Assembly: GCA_037178855.1 (NCBI GenBank)
Contig: JASJZC010000002.1
Span: 2,294,001 to 2,358,000 of the forward strand
Length of the DNA: 64,000 nt
DNA from: Oscheius sp. JU75
Taxonomy: Eukaryota; Nematoda; Chromadorea; Rhabditida; Rhabditidae
Reading direction: 5' to 3'
Below, in pieces: positions 1-10,964 of the stretch (positions within the stretch are counted from its first letter, which is position 1; the number at the start of each line of letters is the position of its first letter). Under the pieces are notes generated by a model, which made no database searches, was not told the DNA's origin, and was given only the letters and a program-made list of their open reading frames with translations. Both the position numbers and the translations under genes were made by a program.

Positions 1-31
1 CAGTAGAATCTTGGGCTTCCGTCTGAGTCTG

Positions 32-98
32 GACAGGGTACCAGGCTCTTGTCGAAATAACATGGCTTCCGTCACAAGAGTACATACCTGTCCATGCC
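32..98. repeat. Imperfect foldback sequence
   Basis: The outer arms GGACAGGGTA and TACCTGTCC and the inner arms CTCTTGT and ACAAGAG can pair around a loop that contains ATGGCTTCCGTC. This loop motif recurs near 11582 and, with one change, near 46439. It is probably part of a small dispersed repeat. No protein is encoded. Confidence 0.35.
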
Positions 99-99
99 C

Positions 100-615
100 T
101 TAAAGGGACACTGACCTTATGGGTAAACGATCAAACAATGCGGGTTTTTTTGAATTTGAATACTTGTGCATGAAGTTCGAATTTTCTGGGTTCAAGTTTC
201 GTTTTGCATTTTTCGGTGCTTTCCACTGATTTTCTCAGTTTTTAAGTGTATTTAACTCGCCGTCAAACTCTACACTAAAATAGTCCACTTTGTCAGAAAA
301 ACGACAGAGAAAAATGACAAATAATTGACGGACGCTGTCTTTTACGTTGTATGGTCATTTTCTCTATTTATCTTGGTAGTTTTTTTGGTTAAAGTAAACT
401 ATTCTGAAGTAGTATTTTACGGCAAATTGATTAAACTTCCTTGGAAACAGAAAACGTGTGTAAAGCACCCAAAAATGCAGAAAGAAACTAAAATGCAAGA
501 TTTGCAAGATTAAAAAACTAAAATGCAAGATTTTTTTAACTTCCCGCACAAAATTCAGATTCAAAAAGGCGTTCCCGGGGATACCCATACACCCGCAATG
601 TCAGTGTCCCTTTAA
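100..615. mobile_element. Non-autonomous TTAA-flanked inverted-repeat element (MITE)
   Basis: The two ends are inverted copies: TTAA then AGGGACACTGAC at 100-115, and its reverse complement ending in TTAA at 612-615. The similarity continues inward for roughly 70 bases with gaps; both ends later show a version of TTTTTGAATYTGAAT followed by TTGTGC. The interior is A/T-rich and encodes no transposase. It holds a short direct repeat, ACTAAAATGCAAGATT, near 488 and 516. The TTAA flank fits a piggyBac-like target site. Because TTAA is palindromic, a TA duplication of Tc1/mariner type with a slightly longer terminal repeat is equally compatible. Confidence 0.7.
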
Positions 616-1174
616 AAAGCGAATAGTTTTGAATCTGGTCAGATCTTTGCAGCAGAACTCAGTTTAGTCTCTTGCGCGTTTCAACTGAGTGTTTTGAGTA
701 ATAGTACATTTCCTGACGAGAATGATACAGAGTCTGAGAGAGTACCAGACAAAGTACATGTTTAGCCGCAAACTGCAAAATGAGTTCAAAAAGTGTGTCC
801 TTGCCGAAGCGACGCCGATGCTAAACTACCGTCTCCTGAAGTTTTGCGTTCTCGGTTTATGAGCCAAGTTCCGCTTCCTTAGAAGTCCAGTACAGCTTCT
901 GTTTACTTTCCTTATACCTTTCCTCCCTGTCTCTGACTGTCTTCCTTGTTCCTGTGCCTGTCCTTGGACAACATTTTATCGCTAATCTTGCACTCTAGCC
1001 CTGACTTTCGAAACTTTTCGTCGCTAAAAACTTGAAAACATAGACTACCAGTTATCTTGACTTTTACTTTTCACCTCCCTGGCGGCTGATACCGAGAGTG
1101 TTGAGTCGCCAGCAACCAAATAGCCAGCTTGCATCATCTTGCCTCCAATAGATTTTTATGTATTCAGCAGCAGT
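616..1174. other. Intergenic region, presumed promoter and 5' UTR of the next gene
   Basis: No convincing coding exon, RNA gene or repeat is seen here. It probably carries upstream sequence for the gene that begins at 1175; an AG preceded by TTTTTATGTATTC lies just before that start codon. Confidence 0.3.
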
Positions 1175-3772
1175 ATGACCTACGACGTGGCGCATCTCTC
1201 TCACGACTTGGTAGAAGATGGGCCGGCAGTTCAGAAGGCTTCGCTCAGTAGAGCAGACTCCATTGACTCAATATCTGGGGTGAGTTTCTTCTTCATGAGT
1301 ACAGGGTGAGCGTGGTCGTTTCAAGGGTCAGGCATAGTAGTAATAAGTGTCCTGACTGACTGGATTACTGTTGTCGTCCAAATGACAGTTCACATTGCGA
1401 CTCTAGTTATAGTACTGTTCTAGCTGACTACCCGAGAGACTGATAGACTGAACAATTTTTCCAATAGGATACAATTTCCTAAAGAGTGACTGATCGTTTG
1501 ATCATTATAAGCTGATGGTTCTGCCCATACTTAGCAGAGCTAGACAGAAAAATCCTGCCCGACTAGAGATACTAACATTGAAGATCCCATTCGAGAGAGA
1601 CTAACGGTAATAGAGCAGAGCTTGTTCTGATGGACTGACTGCCAGGGATCTATAGAATAGAGCAGGAGTTCTGTTAGACCCATACGTGTCAAACCACTAG
1701 TAATATTAGATTGTTAAAAAAAGTAGTCTGTTATGTTCTGACTTTCATACTAATACACATACTCTTCAGGAGGCTAACTACGACTACAACTCCTCAGATG
1801 AGCTGGACAAGTTGAGTAGCTGCCTAAGCGAGGTTGGTCTTTTGTTCTCCCAGAGAAGAGACAAAGGTCGTTCGGGTACAATTAGTCACAGCCGTGTACA
1901 GTGGATAAATTAGAAGCGATCAGGTTTATGTGGCAGTGTGGTGTTCACGTGAAGAGAAGCAGCGGTGTTTACGTTCAAGCAGGGCTGTCGTAGAGGTGTT
2001 TTCAAGTGAATATGTTCAAAAAATATGTTTTTAAAAAAGAATTAGTTAAACAAGGTTTGAGTATAAGAATCTAACCAATTTTTCGAATCATAGGAACCTC
2101 TAAAAAAAACTGCCACAGTTCACACATCCAGAGAGCAGTAAACATGAAACTGTAGCCTCTGCCAGTCCATTGTCTTCTCCCAAATTTGACAGTTTTTGAC
2201 CCACATTCTGGTCCTGATTGATTGGTGTGATAGTGTTGCGTACTTTGTCCTCCTTCCCGGTTCTTACAATCAGTGTAAGAACCGGGGAAAGCACCCATTA
2301 GAGAGGACAGAGATCAACTGGATTGAACTGGTTATTGAACAGACAGTAAGTCAGAAGAGAACTACAAAACAATGGTTTACTTCTTTTGGCTCAGAACATG
2401 TTTGCCGTGACTCATATAGTGTCGTTAAATTGCAAAATCCTAGTCTACTATGATCCCTACAGGTTAACTATACTTTGTACCATCTGGTACCCCAATACCA
2501 CGTGTCTCTCTCCCTCACTTATCAGCTGTTTCCAGTCCAAATTTGACACAATAACACGCACTTAGTTCTCGTTTTCAATGGGCTTCTATAGATTGATATC
2601 TGCTCCGTTTTCGGGTGGAACCTGTCCCTTACCTCAATAACAGAGATCGCCACTTTATTATCCACAAGCTTATCTTAGTATCCGAAACGTGGTGACTTGT
2701 TATTTTATCGGAACTGCCTATGTTTTTAAAACTTTCGAGAATTTTAGTGATTTTTTGATCAAAGAGACTTTGTCCTTCTTTTACCGACTAGGTACACAGT
2801 ACGCATTGTTTCGGTAAACTGTCTCACTCTATTCTGGGCCGGTTGACAGTTGATCTGGCTTTGTCTCTTTGGCTCTCTGTCTCTCTGTCTCTCATTCTCC
2901 CTTACTTCTCGCCCTGTAAGACCAGCTCATCTTTTCTCTGAACTTTTCCAAAAATGCCTAAAACCTAGAAATGTACGTGAACACTGCCAAGCTACTAGAC
3001 CTGACTCATTCTACTATAGACTATTATGTTCACCGTCTAATGGACGATCTGGTAGGTGAAAAAGAAGCTGGGTACCCTAAAAAATAAACTGTAGGTAGCG
3101 TAGCAATAGTCCCAAAATATCGTAAAACTTTGCAGAATATTATTCCTCAGGTCTCGAACGATTCCGGCAGTGAGACCCATTCGTCCATCTTCTACGACAT
3201 TGCGCAGGCACAGGTCGGATTGTGGACCTGCGTCTTTTCACTTCTCTACTCTTATGCGTGGGGACAGCACAGAAAGAAGTTCCTTCTCAGTATTGTAAGT
3301 TTTGTTTGGATGCTAGTAAGTCTGAGAGACAGAGACTGTGGACATTAACCATCCAAACTTTCCAGTTCTTCGTCATCCCCACAGTCTTCACCGTCTGCTG
3401 TGCTATTTCGGCACTTCTCACAGCGATCGTGATCATTGGACGACTCTTCAGTACCCCGATTGCCTACAAACAGTTCCTGAATCTGGAAGATCGGTTAGCA
3501 GAGTGTACTGGTGAGTAACAGAGACAGTGACAGTCGCTGACCAATCAATTCCAGAAGACATCGACTTTGTTTCCCTGACTCGTCGTCATCGCCTGAACAG
3601 CGGTGCCTCTGACATTTCCATAACTTCCGACGACTGTCTCCCGAAGCCTCTGTGCCGCCGTCACAGTGGCTCCCACACCTCTCTCTGTCACAGTCGACCG
3701 CCCAGTGTGAACAGGAAACTGAGTTATGCCTATAGTCATCAAAGTGCAGTCTCAGACGACGAGAGTCCCTGA
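1175..3772 (+). CDS. Uncharacterised multi-exon membrane protein
   Basis: I do not recognise this family. The well-supported exons are 1175-1279 (35 codons starting MTYDVAHLSHD), 1770-1832, about 2969-3051, 3136-3294, 3366-3510 and 3555-3772. Phases agree across 1175-1832 and across 2969-3772; at least one exon between 1833 and 2968 is unresolved, because the phases of the flanking exons do not match. The protein shows an acidic, serine-rich N-terminus, then an amphipathic segment (LLDLTHSTIDYYVH), then at least two hydrophobic segments (around GLWTCVFSLLYSY and TVFTVCCAISALLTAIVII), and a polar, serine- and arginine-rich tail ending DDESP. It is inferred to be an integral membrane protein with both ends cytosolic or disordered. 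No enzymatic motif is visible. Confidence 0.6.
2257..2285. repeat. Perfect 12-bp hairpin
   Basis: CCGGTTCTTACA and its exact reverse complement are separated by five bases (ATCAG). The match extends outward with one extra C (CTTCC against GGGGAAAG). It lies in a long intron of the 1175-3772 gene and may be the centre of a decayed foldback element. Confidence 0.6.
2856..2902. repeat. Pyrimidine-rich CTCTGTCT array in an intron
   Basis: This is a run of TCTCTTTGGCTCTCTGTC and related units just upstream of the exon near 2969. It is one of many GTCTCTCT-type arrays found in introns of this window. Confidence 0.6.
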
Positions 3773-4020
3773 TTCTTATAGAATCCCCCTTACCCCCACC
3801 CTATTTATACATACCTACGAGGTCGGACCTCGTTCCTGTTCCCACTACGGGTTGTGTCTGTAGATAGTCGTGTCAGTAGCAAGTCTTTGTATATATCCAG
3901 CTAATAAAACGAATTGTGCAAGAATTTTTAAGGCAAGAGAGATCACAATAGCACCAATAGAGTTTCAAGAAGTGGGTTCAATCCTGGGCAGGTTTCGTCA
4001 AAGCAGCCATGGGAGTGCTG
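3773..4020. other. 3' ends of two convergent genes
   Basis: This short gap holds the 3' untranslated regions of the plus-strand membrane gene and of Wntless. AATAAA at about 3903 (TAATAAAACG) is a credible poly(A) signal for the plus-strand gene. A T-arm-like stretch (GTGGGTTCAATCC near 3972) resembles the tRNA-like elements seen elsewhere, but no A-box was found with it. Confidence 0.4.
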
Positions 4021-6754
4021 TCAGTTTGGGCAGCCGAATCGTCCATTAGAGATTCGCTCTCGTCTACGAGTTCTGAAAGTTTTAGCAGTTTTCAAAAAGC
4101 TTCGAAACCCACGAGAGTTCCCAGAGTACTGTTTATGAGAGGGAGCGTACATAGCCAGCAGGAGAAGGACGTAGATGTTCCACATTCCGAAGGTACCTAG
4201 AATATAGCATGTCCTCTGTCTCTCTGGCTCTCTGTATTTCAGTCTCTATGTCCCCTCCGTATTTCTCAACTGACCAGTGAAGAAACTACTCGTGTTATGC
4301 TGCATGATTCCATCGCTATCGTCATGCATCTGAGCCTCTCCATGCTGTTTCATACTGTAGGCAACGATCGTGGAGGCAGCACAGACAATCGTGAACAACA
4401 TGAGAAACTTGAAGCGGTAGATGATGCCTTCGACCTGGAAAAAAACTGGAAAGTTAATGAAAACTTCGATACCTTGAGTCTGTTGTTGACACAGTTTCTG
4501 TAGATTTGAGCGGATCGTTTGCTCTTGATCGTCGTCCAAGCTCTCAAGATTTTGTAGAGAAGGAAAGCGAAGTAGATCACGGTAGAGATGCTGGCCAGGT
4601 AAATGGTCAGGTACTGAAATGTTCGCTGTTACTGTCACACTCTAGTCTCACCGCAAGTCTAATTCCAGTCTCGCTGCTCCAGATCGAATGGAACGGGTCA
4701 GAAATCTGCATGCCTCTCTCAGCACACTCGTAGATTAGCAGTGCCAATGATGCCAGTCCGATTGTGCCCAAATTCAGACGGTACGATCTTAGATTGTTCC
4801 TCTCCGAGTCGTCGATGCAATGCTCTCCGGCGAAGATGAGCCAGAAAGAAAAGAGAACTCCATAGAAGAGACCCTGACGGATGTCACCAAAAACGAGAAG
4901 AAGAGGAAAACGGATGTAGAGGGAAGCCCATTCGAGGGGGACTGAAACGTGGTTTACAAAGTTATCGACTTACAACTCACAGTCAAGGATAGCAGTACTC
5001 AATCCCAGAGCAAAGATGGCCTTTTCGATCAGGTACGGCTTCCTAGCCATCTGATTGATACGGTTCCAATACCAGTAGACCGCAGCAATGACGAAAGGAG
5101 AGATGACAGTCTTCATCCAGAGCCAGGTCAGAGTGAAACCTCCATTCTGATGGATCTCGATGAGGCTGAGGGAGCGGATCTTTCCAATCTGGCAGTTCGG
5201 GCTCTTCGCATCGTATCTGGAAATGAATTCTGAGCGTGATGTACGAAATTCACGGTAAGTATAAATGAAAATAATGGTCTGAATATACATCGAGGAGCAA
5301 GACAAAAATAGGGAGCGGATCCGAACCCCTGATCTCTAGCACATGCAGCCACAATCATCTCCGTTATATAGCCATCCGCCCAAGAATTACGTACCTGCCA
5401 GTGAATTCGCAGGGCGCTGTCCCTCGGTATCTCTGCCTTTTTAGTTAGTCTTTCCGTGCAAGCGCTAGTGTCCGTGGGTGACTCTGTTTGGATGTTTGTG
5501 GCCACAAAACAGAAAAAAAGTTATTAATTGGCAAGATGGCAAACAAAGTTTATAGTTCGAGTTAGAAAGCTTTTCGCTTTTTAGTAGCAGTTATCACATG
5601 GTGTTTGACAAGGCTCAAAAGTGAGTAAGATACCTTGACAGAGATAATATAGTGAGAGCGAAAGCTGCCGTTCTGGATATGTGTTCGCCATGTCTACTGA
5701 CAGTCAACTACTTAAGAAACTTCCTGGCTCTACCTATATGCCTCTTGACACTCTCCGGGGTGGTAGTCAAGTGGTCAAGTCACAACTGATGACGAGAGAC
5801 AGGGTTAGGACCAGAGGGCAGGTCTCTTGGCTCTCACCGGTTCTTTTAGGTGGTACTCAAGCTGTCAAAACACAGTCAGGCCATCTTTTGGCTCAATCAG
5901 GATCGGTAGTCAACTGTTCGGGGTGACGTCAAAAACACTTCAAAGTCTCACCTGCACTGCATCTGGCTGATCGGCAATCGGATGTTCAGTAGATACAGCG
6001 GGTAGTTCACACTGGCCAACTCGAACAGATCCACAATGTCGCATTCGTAGCTCTGTCCTTCGGTCTTTCGGTGCTCTGAAATTGTGCACTCAAGGTTTCT
6101 CGTGGCGTTAGCAGCTCCAATTTCAGTCCACTCTTCGTCAACTCCATTCCTAGCTCCAAGACGCGCCTCGAACTCGATCTTGGCTCCCGGAACTAGGCGA
6201 ATTTCTTAGGGGGGAAAATCGATGACCTACTGTATTTGAAGTGATCGCTGTACTCCACCTCTACATGGAGAAGACCCAGAAGAAATTGGAATTTGGTGGT
6301 ATAGTTGAGTTGAACGTTGTCTCTGAAGGGGAAAAACGTCAGAAAGGCTGGAATACTGACCTGACATGAGGCATTTGGGCAATAAAAACGATCTCGCGAA
6401 GATCATAAGATCCGGAAGCATCGTAATCGGAGAGCTCTTCGATTACATAACAACTCTGAAGTAAGAAAGAAATAGCACAGAGACAGAAAGACAGAGACGG
6501 AGAGACTGAGATTGAACCAACCTTATCAAACCATTTGCCAGTCACTTTCTTATCCTTGTCAAGACAAGTTATCATCTCAAATTCCATAGAAGATGTTGGT
6601 TGTGGGGCTAAAAGACACCGAACTGAAAAATTGGTGTGAAAGTCTTACCATAATAAGCTCCGACGAAAAAGAAAGCTCCCTGAAGTAGAAGAAGTGACGA
6701 TAGAATGACGATGAGCTTTCGATTGCTCAAGTTCTCGATGACCGCTCCGGCCAT
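4021..6754 (-). CDS. mig-14: Wntless (Wnt cargo receptor, MIG-14 type)
   Basis: Wntless carries lipid-modified Wnt proteins from the Golgi to the plasma membrane. The start is well fixed: the first exon (6649-6754) reads [14 protein letters not shown], close to the conserved N-terminus of animal Wntless, and leads into the first membrane segment. Next come 6522-6607, 6361-6455 and about 6232-6322 (luminal lipocalin-like region), then an exon to about 5951 containing [10 protein letters not shown] and [12 protein letters not shown]. After a long intron follow [26 protein letters not shown] with [22 protein letters not shown] and FFTG joined to [18 protein letters not shown] and a short basic tail. 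The pattern of one N-terminal and a C-terminal block of seven membrane segments is that of the family, and no break was seen. The 0.7 kb intron (about 5240-5950) holds a tRNA-like element. The stop at 4021-4023 is less certain than the start. Confidence 0.93.
5311..5382 (-). repeat. tRNA-like element in a Wntless intron
   Basis: Read on the minus strand, it starts GGGCGGA, has an A-box-like GGATGGCTATATAACG, and has a B-box GGGGTTCGGATCC followed by GCTCCC, which can pair with the 5' end. It contains TTGTGGC, the anticodon-loop sequence of tRNA-His, but no good anticodon stem. It is probably a tRNA-derived repeat or pseudogene. Confidence 0.5.
5738..5905 (+). repeat. Local duplication inside the Wntless intron
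   Basis: A phrase of the form GGTGGTAGTCAAGTGGTCAA (about 5759) recurs as GGTGGTACTCAAGCTGTCAA (about 5851), about 90 bases later. This is a degenerate tandem duplication of unknown function, with no coding potential. Confidence 0.35.
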
Positions 6755-8055
6755 TCTGTAACGAAGAAGCATGTACAGAGAGTCTTTGTTATAAGAGTAG
6801 TTCGAGGTTGAACAAGGAGTTGGACAGGTTGACAGAGACAAAAGAAGGGTGGGACAACTAACAGAAACCGAAAAGGAGTTGGATAGAGTGACCGATGCAG
6901 GGATATCAAGAAGATACACCTTGACAGTCGCAAAGTCAAAGTTGGCTGGACATGCTGAGAAAGACTGATTGAGTGATTGACAGTCACGCGGAAGCGGTTA
7001 AACAGGCTGACTAGATCATGATAAAACTGAATTAGACAGTAAGAGACAGAACGTGGGACAGGTCAGCAATGGTAGATCGAAGGATGACAGAGCCTTGGTA
7101 AAGGCTGGCAGAGACTGTATTAGAACTGGGCAGCTTGACAAGTTTGACATGAAGTAAAATGCCGGAAAAACACATCTCTGATACATAGGGCTAGCCAATT
7201 AAAACACTATTTGGAATACACACTTGACCAAACAAAGAGAAATTGAAACAGAAGTGGAGATAAGCGGCCATGAGAAATTGTAGAGACGCTCGACGAAGGG
7301 CTATCAATTACTGCCTTCACATTCCTTATGCAAATAGAGGATAAACGCGGCGAGCCTGGGAGAGTGAGTGATAGGGAGCGGCGAGGAGACGCAGGAGCAG
7401 TTGGACAACAAAGGTGCTAGGTAAGAAACGCGAGGTCATTTTCGCGCATTTTACGGCTGAGAGCATGCTTTTCTCCAATCAATTTATGATACTTTGGTAA
7501 TAAAATGAGCAGCTTTTACTTTAAAAATTGACCAATAACTTTTATTTATAGATTTTACCGACCCCTTGCTTCCTATCACTCCAAAATGTGATTTTCCAGA
7601 TTTATGGTGTTCTACAAAGCTGTAGAGCCGATCAAAATTTACAATTTTTCAAAACATCGCTACGCTGGCTTACATGGGACGGATCGAACAAAAAGAAAAG
7701 AGCCAAAAAATGAAAAAGGTTAACCCGAATGGGAACAAAAAGTTGTTCGCGTCCTCCAACCCCTCCTCCCCTTAACTTTTACGATCAATTACAGAGGATG
7801 GAGGAAAAGGAGGCGCCGGGCAGGCAAGAAGGCCATAAAACCCGAAGGGGCCTGGCAGAGAAACACATTGTTGAGACACCACCAGCGACCCCCGGAACGA
7901 ACACAGCTGGGAACCCAGGGCACACATCGATTGACCAATCTGATAGTTATGTTTTCGCGGAGGTGATAAGGTGTGATTGGGAAAGAATAGGGCATCATGG
8001 AAGGTAATGCTTTATCCCTCTTAATGGCTTAAACCATAACTATAACGCGGGTGAA
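6755..8055. other. Upstream region of Wntless
   Basis: No convincing exon is seen. The first part (6780-7140) is rich in GACAG units, including GACAGGTTGACAG near 6830, a motif repeated in other non-coding parts of the window. The rest probably holds the Wntless promoter and 5' UTR. A weak open frame at 7729-8007 lacks any recognisable domain and is not called. Confidence 0.3.
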
Positions 8056-8276
8056 CTTGCCAACTTTTCTGAAAGTTTCCAATTCTCCAGAAGAGATTCG
8101 TAATTAAGTTCCGAATCTTCTCCGTTGTCCCATGCCAGATGAAAAGTTAGGCTGTTGAGACCATGGCTTTGGGACAAATCGCGTGCCATCATCCAGAGCT
8201 GTGGTTACGGTAAGAAACGGTCACTTCATCTGGTTAATCTGCTCGCGAAATGACACCTCATTCCAATTCTATTCAG
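8056..8276 (-). pseudogene. Broken paralog of the adjacent 8621-10155 gene
   Basis: On the minus strand this stretch aligns with the middle of the neighbouring gene. It reads FREQINQMK, then a TGA where the intact gene has tryptophan, then a segment ending DDGTRFVPKPW (intact copy: FRNIFDQMKW and VDGTRLHLKPW). After a frameshift it continues LLENWKLSEKLA (intact: LEENWKLMKDL). With an in-frame stop and a frame change it cannot encode the full domain. No match to the later exons was found downstream. Confidence 0.7.
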
Positions 8277-8620
8277 AAAATATCAACGGGATAACCGACG
8301 AAGAATCTCGAAATTGAACAGCTCCTTGAACAAAAAGAGCTTTGTTGGCAACTGAAAAACGGTTTGCTAGAGCAAGCATATAAGCCATTAAGAGGAAGTC
8401 CCTCGTTTGAGTTCGGCGCGCGAATCAGAAACACGCGTTTTTTAACCAATTATTGACGAAAAAAAAACTTTCGGAAAGTCTTTGCGACTGTTTCGTCAAA
8501 GTAACTCTGCCTCCCTGTCTGTCTATGTCCCGGTGGTCTGCTGTTTCTCGGTTTCTCTATCTCATTATTTCTTTGACTCCGGTAAACATTTATCAATGGA
8601 CAAAAATAGACATTTCGACA

Positions 8621-10155
8621 TTATTTGGAAACATTCCATAGAGTTAAGAAAGCCTGGGGGTCAATGAGAGAGTCGAAGTCACAAGTGTAGCCGGAATAGT
8701 CTATTGGAAATTGTCCAAAAATTACAGAGAAAATGCGCTCATTAGGAACAAGATCCGACACTAGCCGAATGTTTGAAATTATCTTGAATTCGGCGATATC
8801 TGACTGAATCCCATGGAACCAAAAGATTTTCAAAACAAGGTAGCTGTCATTCGGACTGGGCACGAAAAACATTTTGAAGAGCGAATTTTCATAGAAGACG
8901 AAGCAGTCTGTCAGCACTTTCTCCATGTCTTCTCTTGGTGCTTTACTAACTCCTTTAATGAAAGTAGCACTGTGGTTCCAGTTACCGGATCGCCAATCCT
9001 TAAAGAATTGTGTATTTTTATGTACAGCCATAGTACCTGAATAAGCCTGGAGAGTGGATAGTTTGTGGGACATCTGGCAATGCTAACACTTTGAGCCGAA
9101 TCTAATAGTTCTTGTAAAGGAATTGCGCTTTCGTCGAGGGAGAACCATAGCTTTTTGGGCTTCTAAATCTATAAGTGAGAGACAGAGACAAACGCACTAA
9201 GTCTTTCATCAGCTTCCAATTTTCCTCCAAAGCTTCTTTCCAGTTCATGTCATCATTCAAAGTCATGAATAGAAGTAGATCGATACCGATCATCCAAGGT
9301 TTCAAGTGCAGTCGAGTACCATCCACTAGCTCTAATTCTCTAAGTAGAAACGGCCATTTCATCTGGTCAAAAATATTGCGAAATGACTCTCCGTCCCATC
9401 GACAGTGCATTTTGGCGAAGGTAAAGGGAATTATTGCTGAGGGTTCAAAGATATGAGTCCAATGGGTTTTGACATCTCCGCGTCGAAAGTTTAGTACTTT
9501 CTGAAGTTGAAGCTGACTGCGTTCTTAACAAACTTTTGCTCACCTCTTCAGACGCACCGACAGTTTGAAGGACACCATCCCTTATCCTGATACTGAACTT
9601 GGTTAGATTTTTTGATAGCAGCTTGTTGACCCCCTTGCAGAGGCACATGGATCGGATAAATGCGCGGGAATGCATCTGAAGAAAACATTTTGTCGGATGG
9701 AAAAGTTCAAACCTTCGAAAAGATGGCTAGTAGGTCCTTCGGCTTGAAAACATTAGCATCTACTGGCTCCGGAAGAGGAAGGGAGTAACTGGATCGTTTC
9801 TCTAGAACGTCCATGAACTGGTCGGCCATTTCTTGATTCCAGTAGTGAATGTAACCAGCACATTGTTTCCTAACAGCTCTGGCTAAAATCTCCCTTCTTT
9901 TCTTGAATTCTTCGTCACTCAACTGTTAATAAGTTCTGTCATGAATGGGAGATACCAACCTTCGAGATGTAGACAGGACTGTCCGTGTAATAATCTTCTG
10001 GTAAGGACTCGTAGACTATTTCTTCTTGAGGAGACTATAAGATTTTTGTGATAAAGAGACAGAAACAGAGAGACAGAGAGACAGAGAGACAAACCGACCT
10101 CTTCTTCTTCCTGCTCAAAAAAATCATCGAAATCCATGTCTTGAAATAGCTCCAT
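8621..10155 (-). CDS. Uncharacterised protein, member of a small local family
   Basis: I do not recognise this family. Exons in order: 10099-10155 (MELFQDMDFDDFFEQEEE), about 9961-10034 (ending DSPVYISK), about 9713-9922 (LSDEEFKKRREILARAVRKQ), about 9540-9675 (starting MHSRAFIRSM), about 9199-9500 (containing GDVKTHWTHIFEPSAIIPF and WDGESFRNIFDQMKWPF), about 9035-9160 (KPKKLWFSLDESAIP), and about 8621-9000 (starting DWRSGNWNHSATF, ending AFLTLWNVSK). Short introns join these in frame. The product is soluble, acidic at the N-terminus and Trp/Phe-rich in the middle, without a signal peptide or membrane segment. Its layout recalls nematode-specific expanded families, but I saw no F-box, MATH or BTB motif. 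Broken relatives flank it on both sides. Confidence 0.7.
10055..10092. repeat. AGAGACAG octamer array in the first intron
   Basis: Four to five AGAGACAG units fill most of the first intron of the minus-strand gene, so on its sense strand the array reads GTCTCTCT directly after the 5' splice site. Confidence 0.75.
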
Positions 10156-10202
10156 AAAGACCTGCAGCCGAAAAATTCTGTTCCTGACTGATAAGTCATT
10201 CT

Positions 10203-10431
10203 TCAGATAAAAGGGTTGTCCGCAAAATCGCGTGCATTACTGCGTAACCTGTACCATTCAAAAAACCAGGGAAAAAGGGGAAAACTGCCAGATCTTGTGA
10301 TAACAGTGATAAATGTGTGTAGGAAGTTCTTAAAAATGTATACATAATTAGCCCAGAGGGCACAAAGAGCCTCGGAGTCAAGAACAGAATTGAGGTCTCC
10401 CTCGTAGGCCGAATAGTCGGTTGAGAATCCT
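10203..10431 (-). pseudogene. Isolated last-exon relic of the 8621-10155 family
   Basis: After a TTTCTTTAG acceptor the minus strand reads GFSTDYSAYEGDLNSVLDSE and then ALCALW. This matches the end of the intact neighbour (QFPIDYSGYTCDFDSLIDPQ, AFLTLW). The frame then runs on to a different end (DFADNPFI, stop at 10203). No matching upstream exons lie between 10432 and 10964, so this is probably a truncated copy, though it could be spliced to exons I did not recognise. Confidence 0.5.
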
Positions 10432-10964
10432 CTAAAGAAAAAACGAGTTTAATATATGGAATCATGGTCAAAGGGCGGGTCTTGTGAAAATCTCTGCTCT
10501 GACTACAACGGTGATCCGGATTCTAATTTGAGCCTACAAACTTTTTTCAACTTCTTGATGGCATACGATAATAACAGTCGATTTCAATAAACGAGTTTAA
10601 AAAAAAGTGGCATTTGTCTCTGTCTCTCTATCTCGCTCTTTCTGTCTTTTTATCTTTCTATCACTGTCTCTCTGTCTTCCTCTATGCATCTCCCTCCCTG
10701 ACTATGTTTTCTTCTGCATGGTCCTATGAGGTAGTCCCCACATTAGGGTGCCCCTACCTCTTTCCGCTTTTCCTCCATGCGCACTCTGATCTTCTGGCAG
10801 CCACTACGAAAACATTCGTAATTTCCGAAGACCTAATCTCTGAGGTGCGTACACGCCGACTTTCTCGGCAATAACCTTGGCAAACAGTCGCGCAGGAGGA
10901 CTACAAAAAGCCTTTACAAAGGGTAACCTGGTCGCACGACTGATAACCGGCTCGTACTTCGAAG
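10432..10964. other. Intergenic region with CT-rich tract
   Basis: No gene is seen. A pyrimidine tract of CTGTCTCT-type units occupies about 10615-10690. The last 100 bases presumably contain the promoter or 5' UTR of the dehydrogenase gene that starts at 10965. Confidence 0.35.
10615..10690. repeat. CTGTCTCT-type pyrimidine tract
   Basis: An irregular array of TGTCTCTCT and CTTTCTGTCTT units. It is an intergenic example of the octamer arrays otherwise found in introns. Confidence 0.6.

Noticed and set aside
3960-4000. A tRNA-like element between the first gene and Wntless
   Set aside because: Only a T-arm-like GTGGGTTCAATCC is visible, with no A-box at the right distance.
7729-8007. A 92-residue plus-strand open frame upstream of Wntless
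   Set aside because: Low complexity at the start, no domain, no splice partners, and no homology recognised.
10055-10092. CRISPR-like or telomere-like array
   Set aside because: The units are direct octamers without unique spacers and are within an intron. They are simple-sequence repeats.
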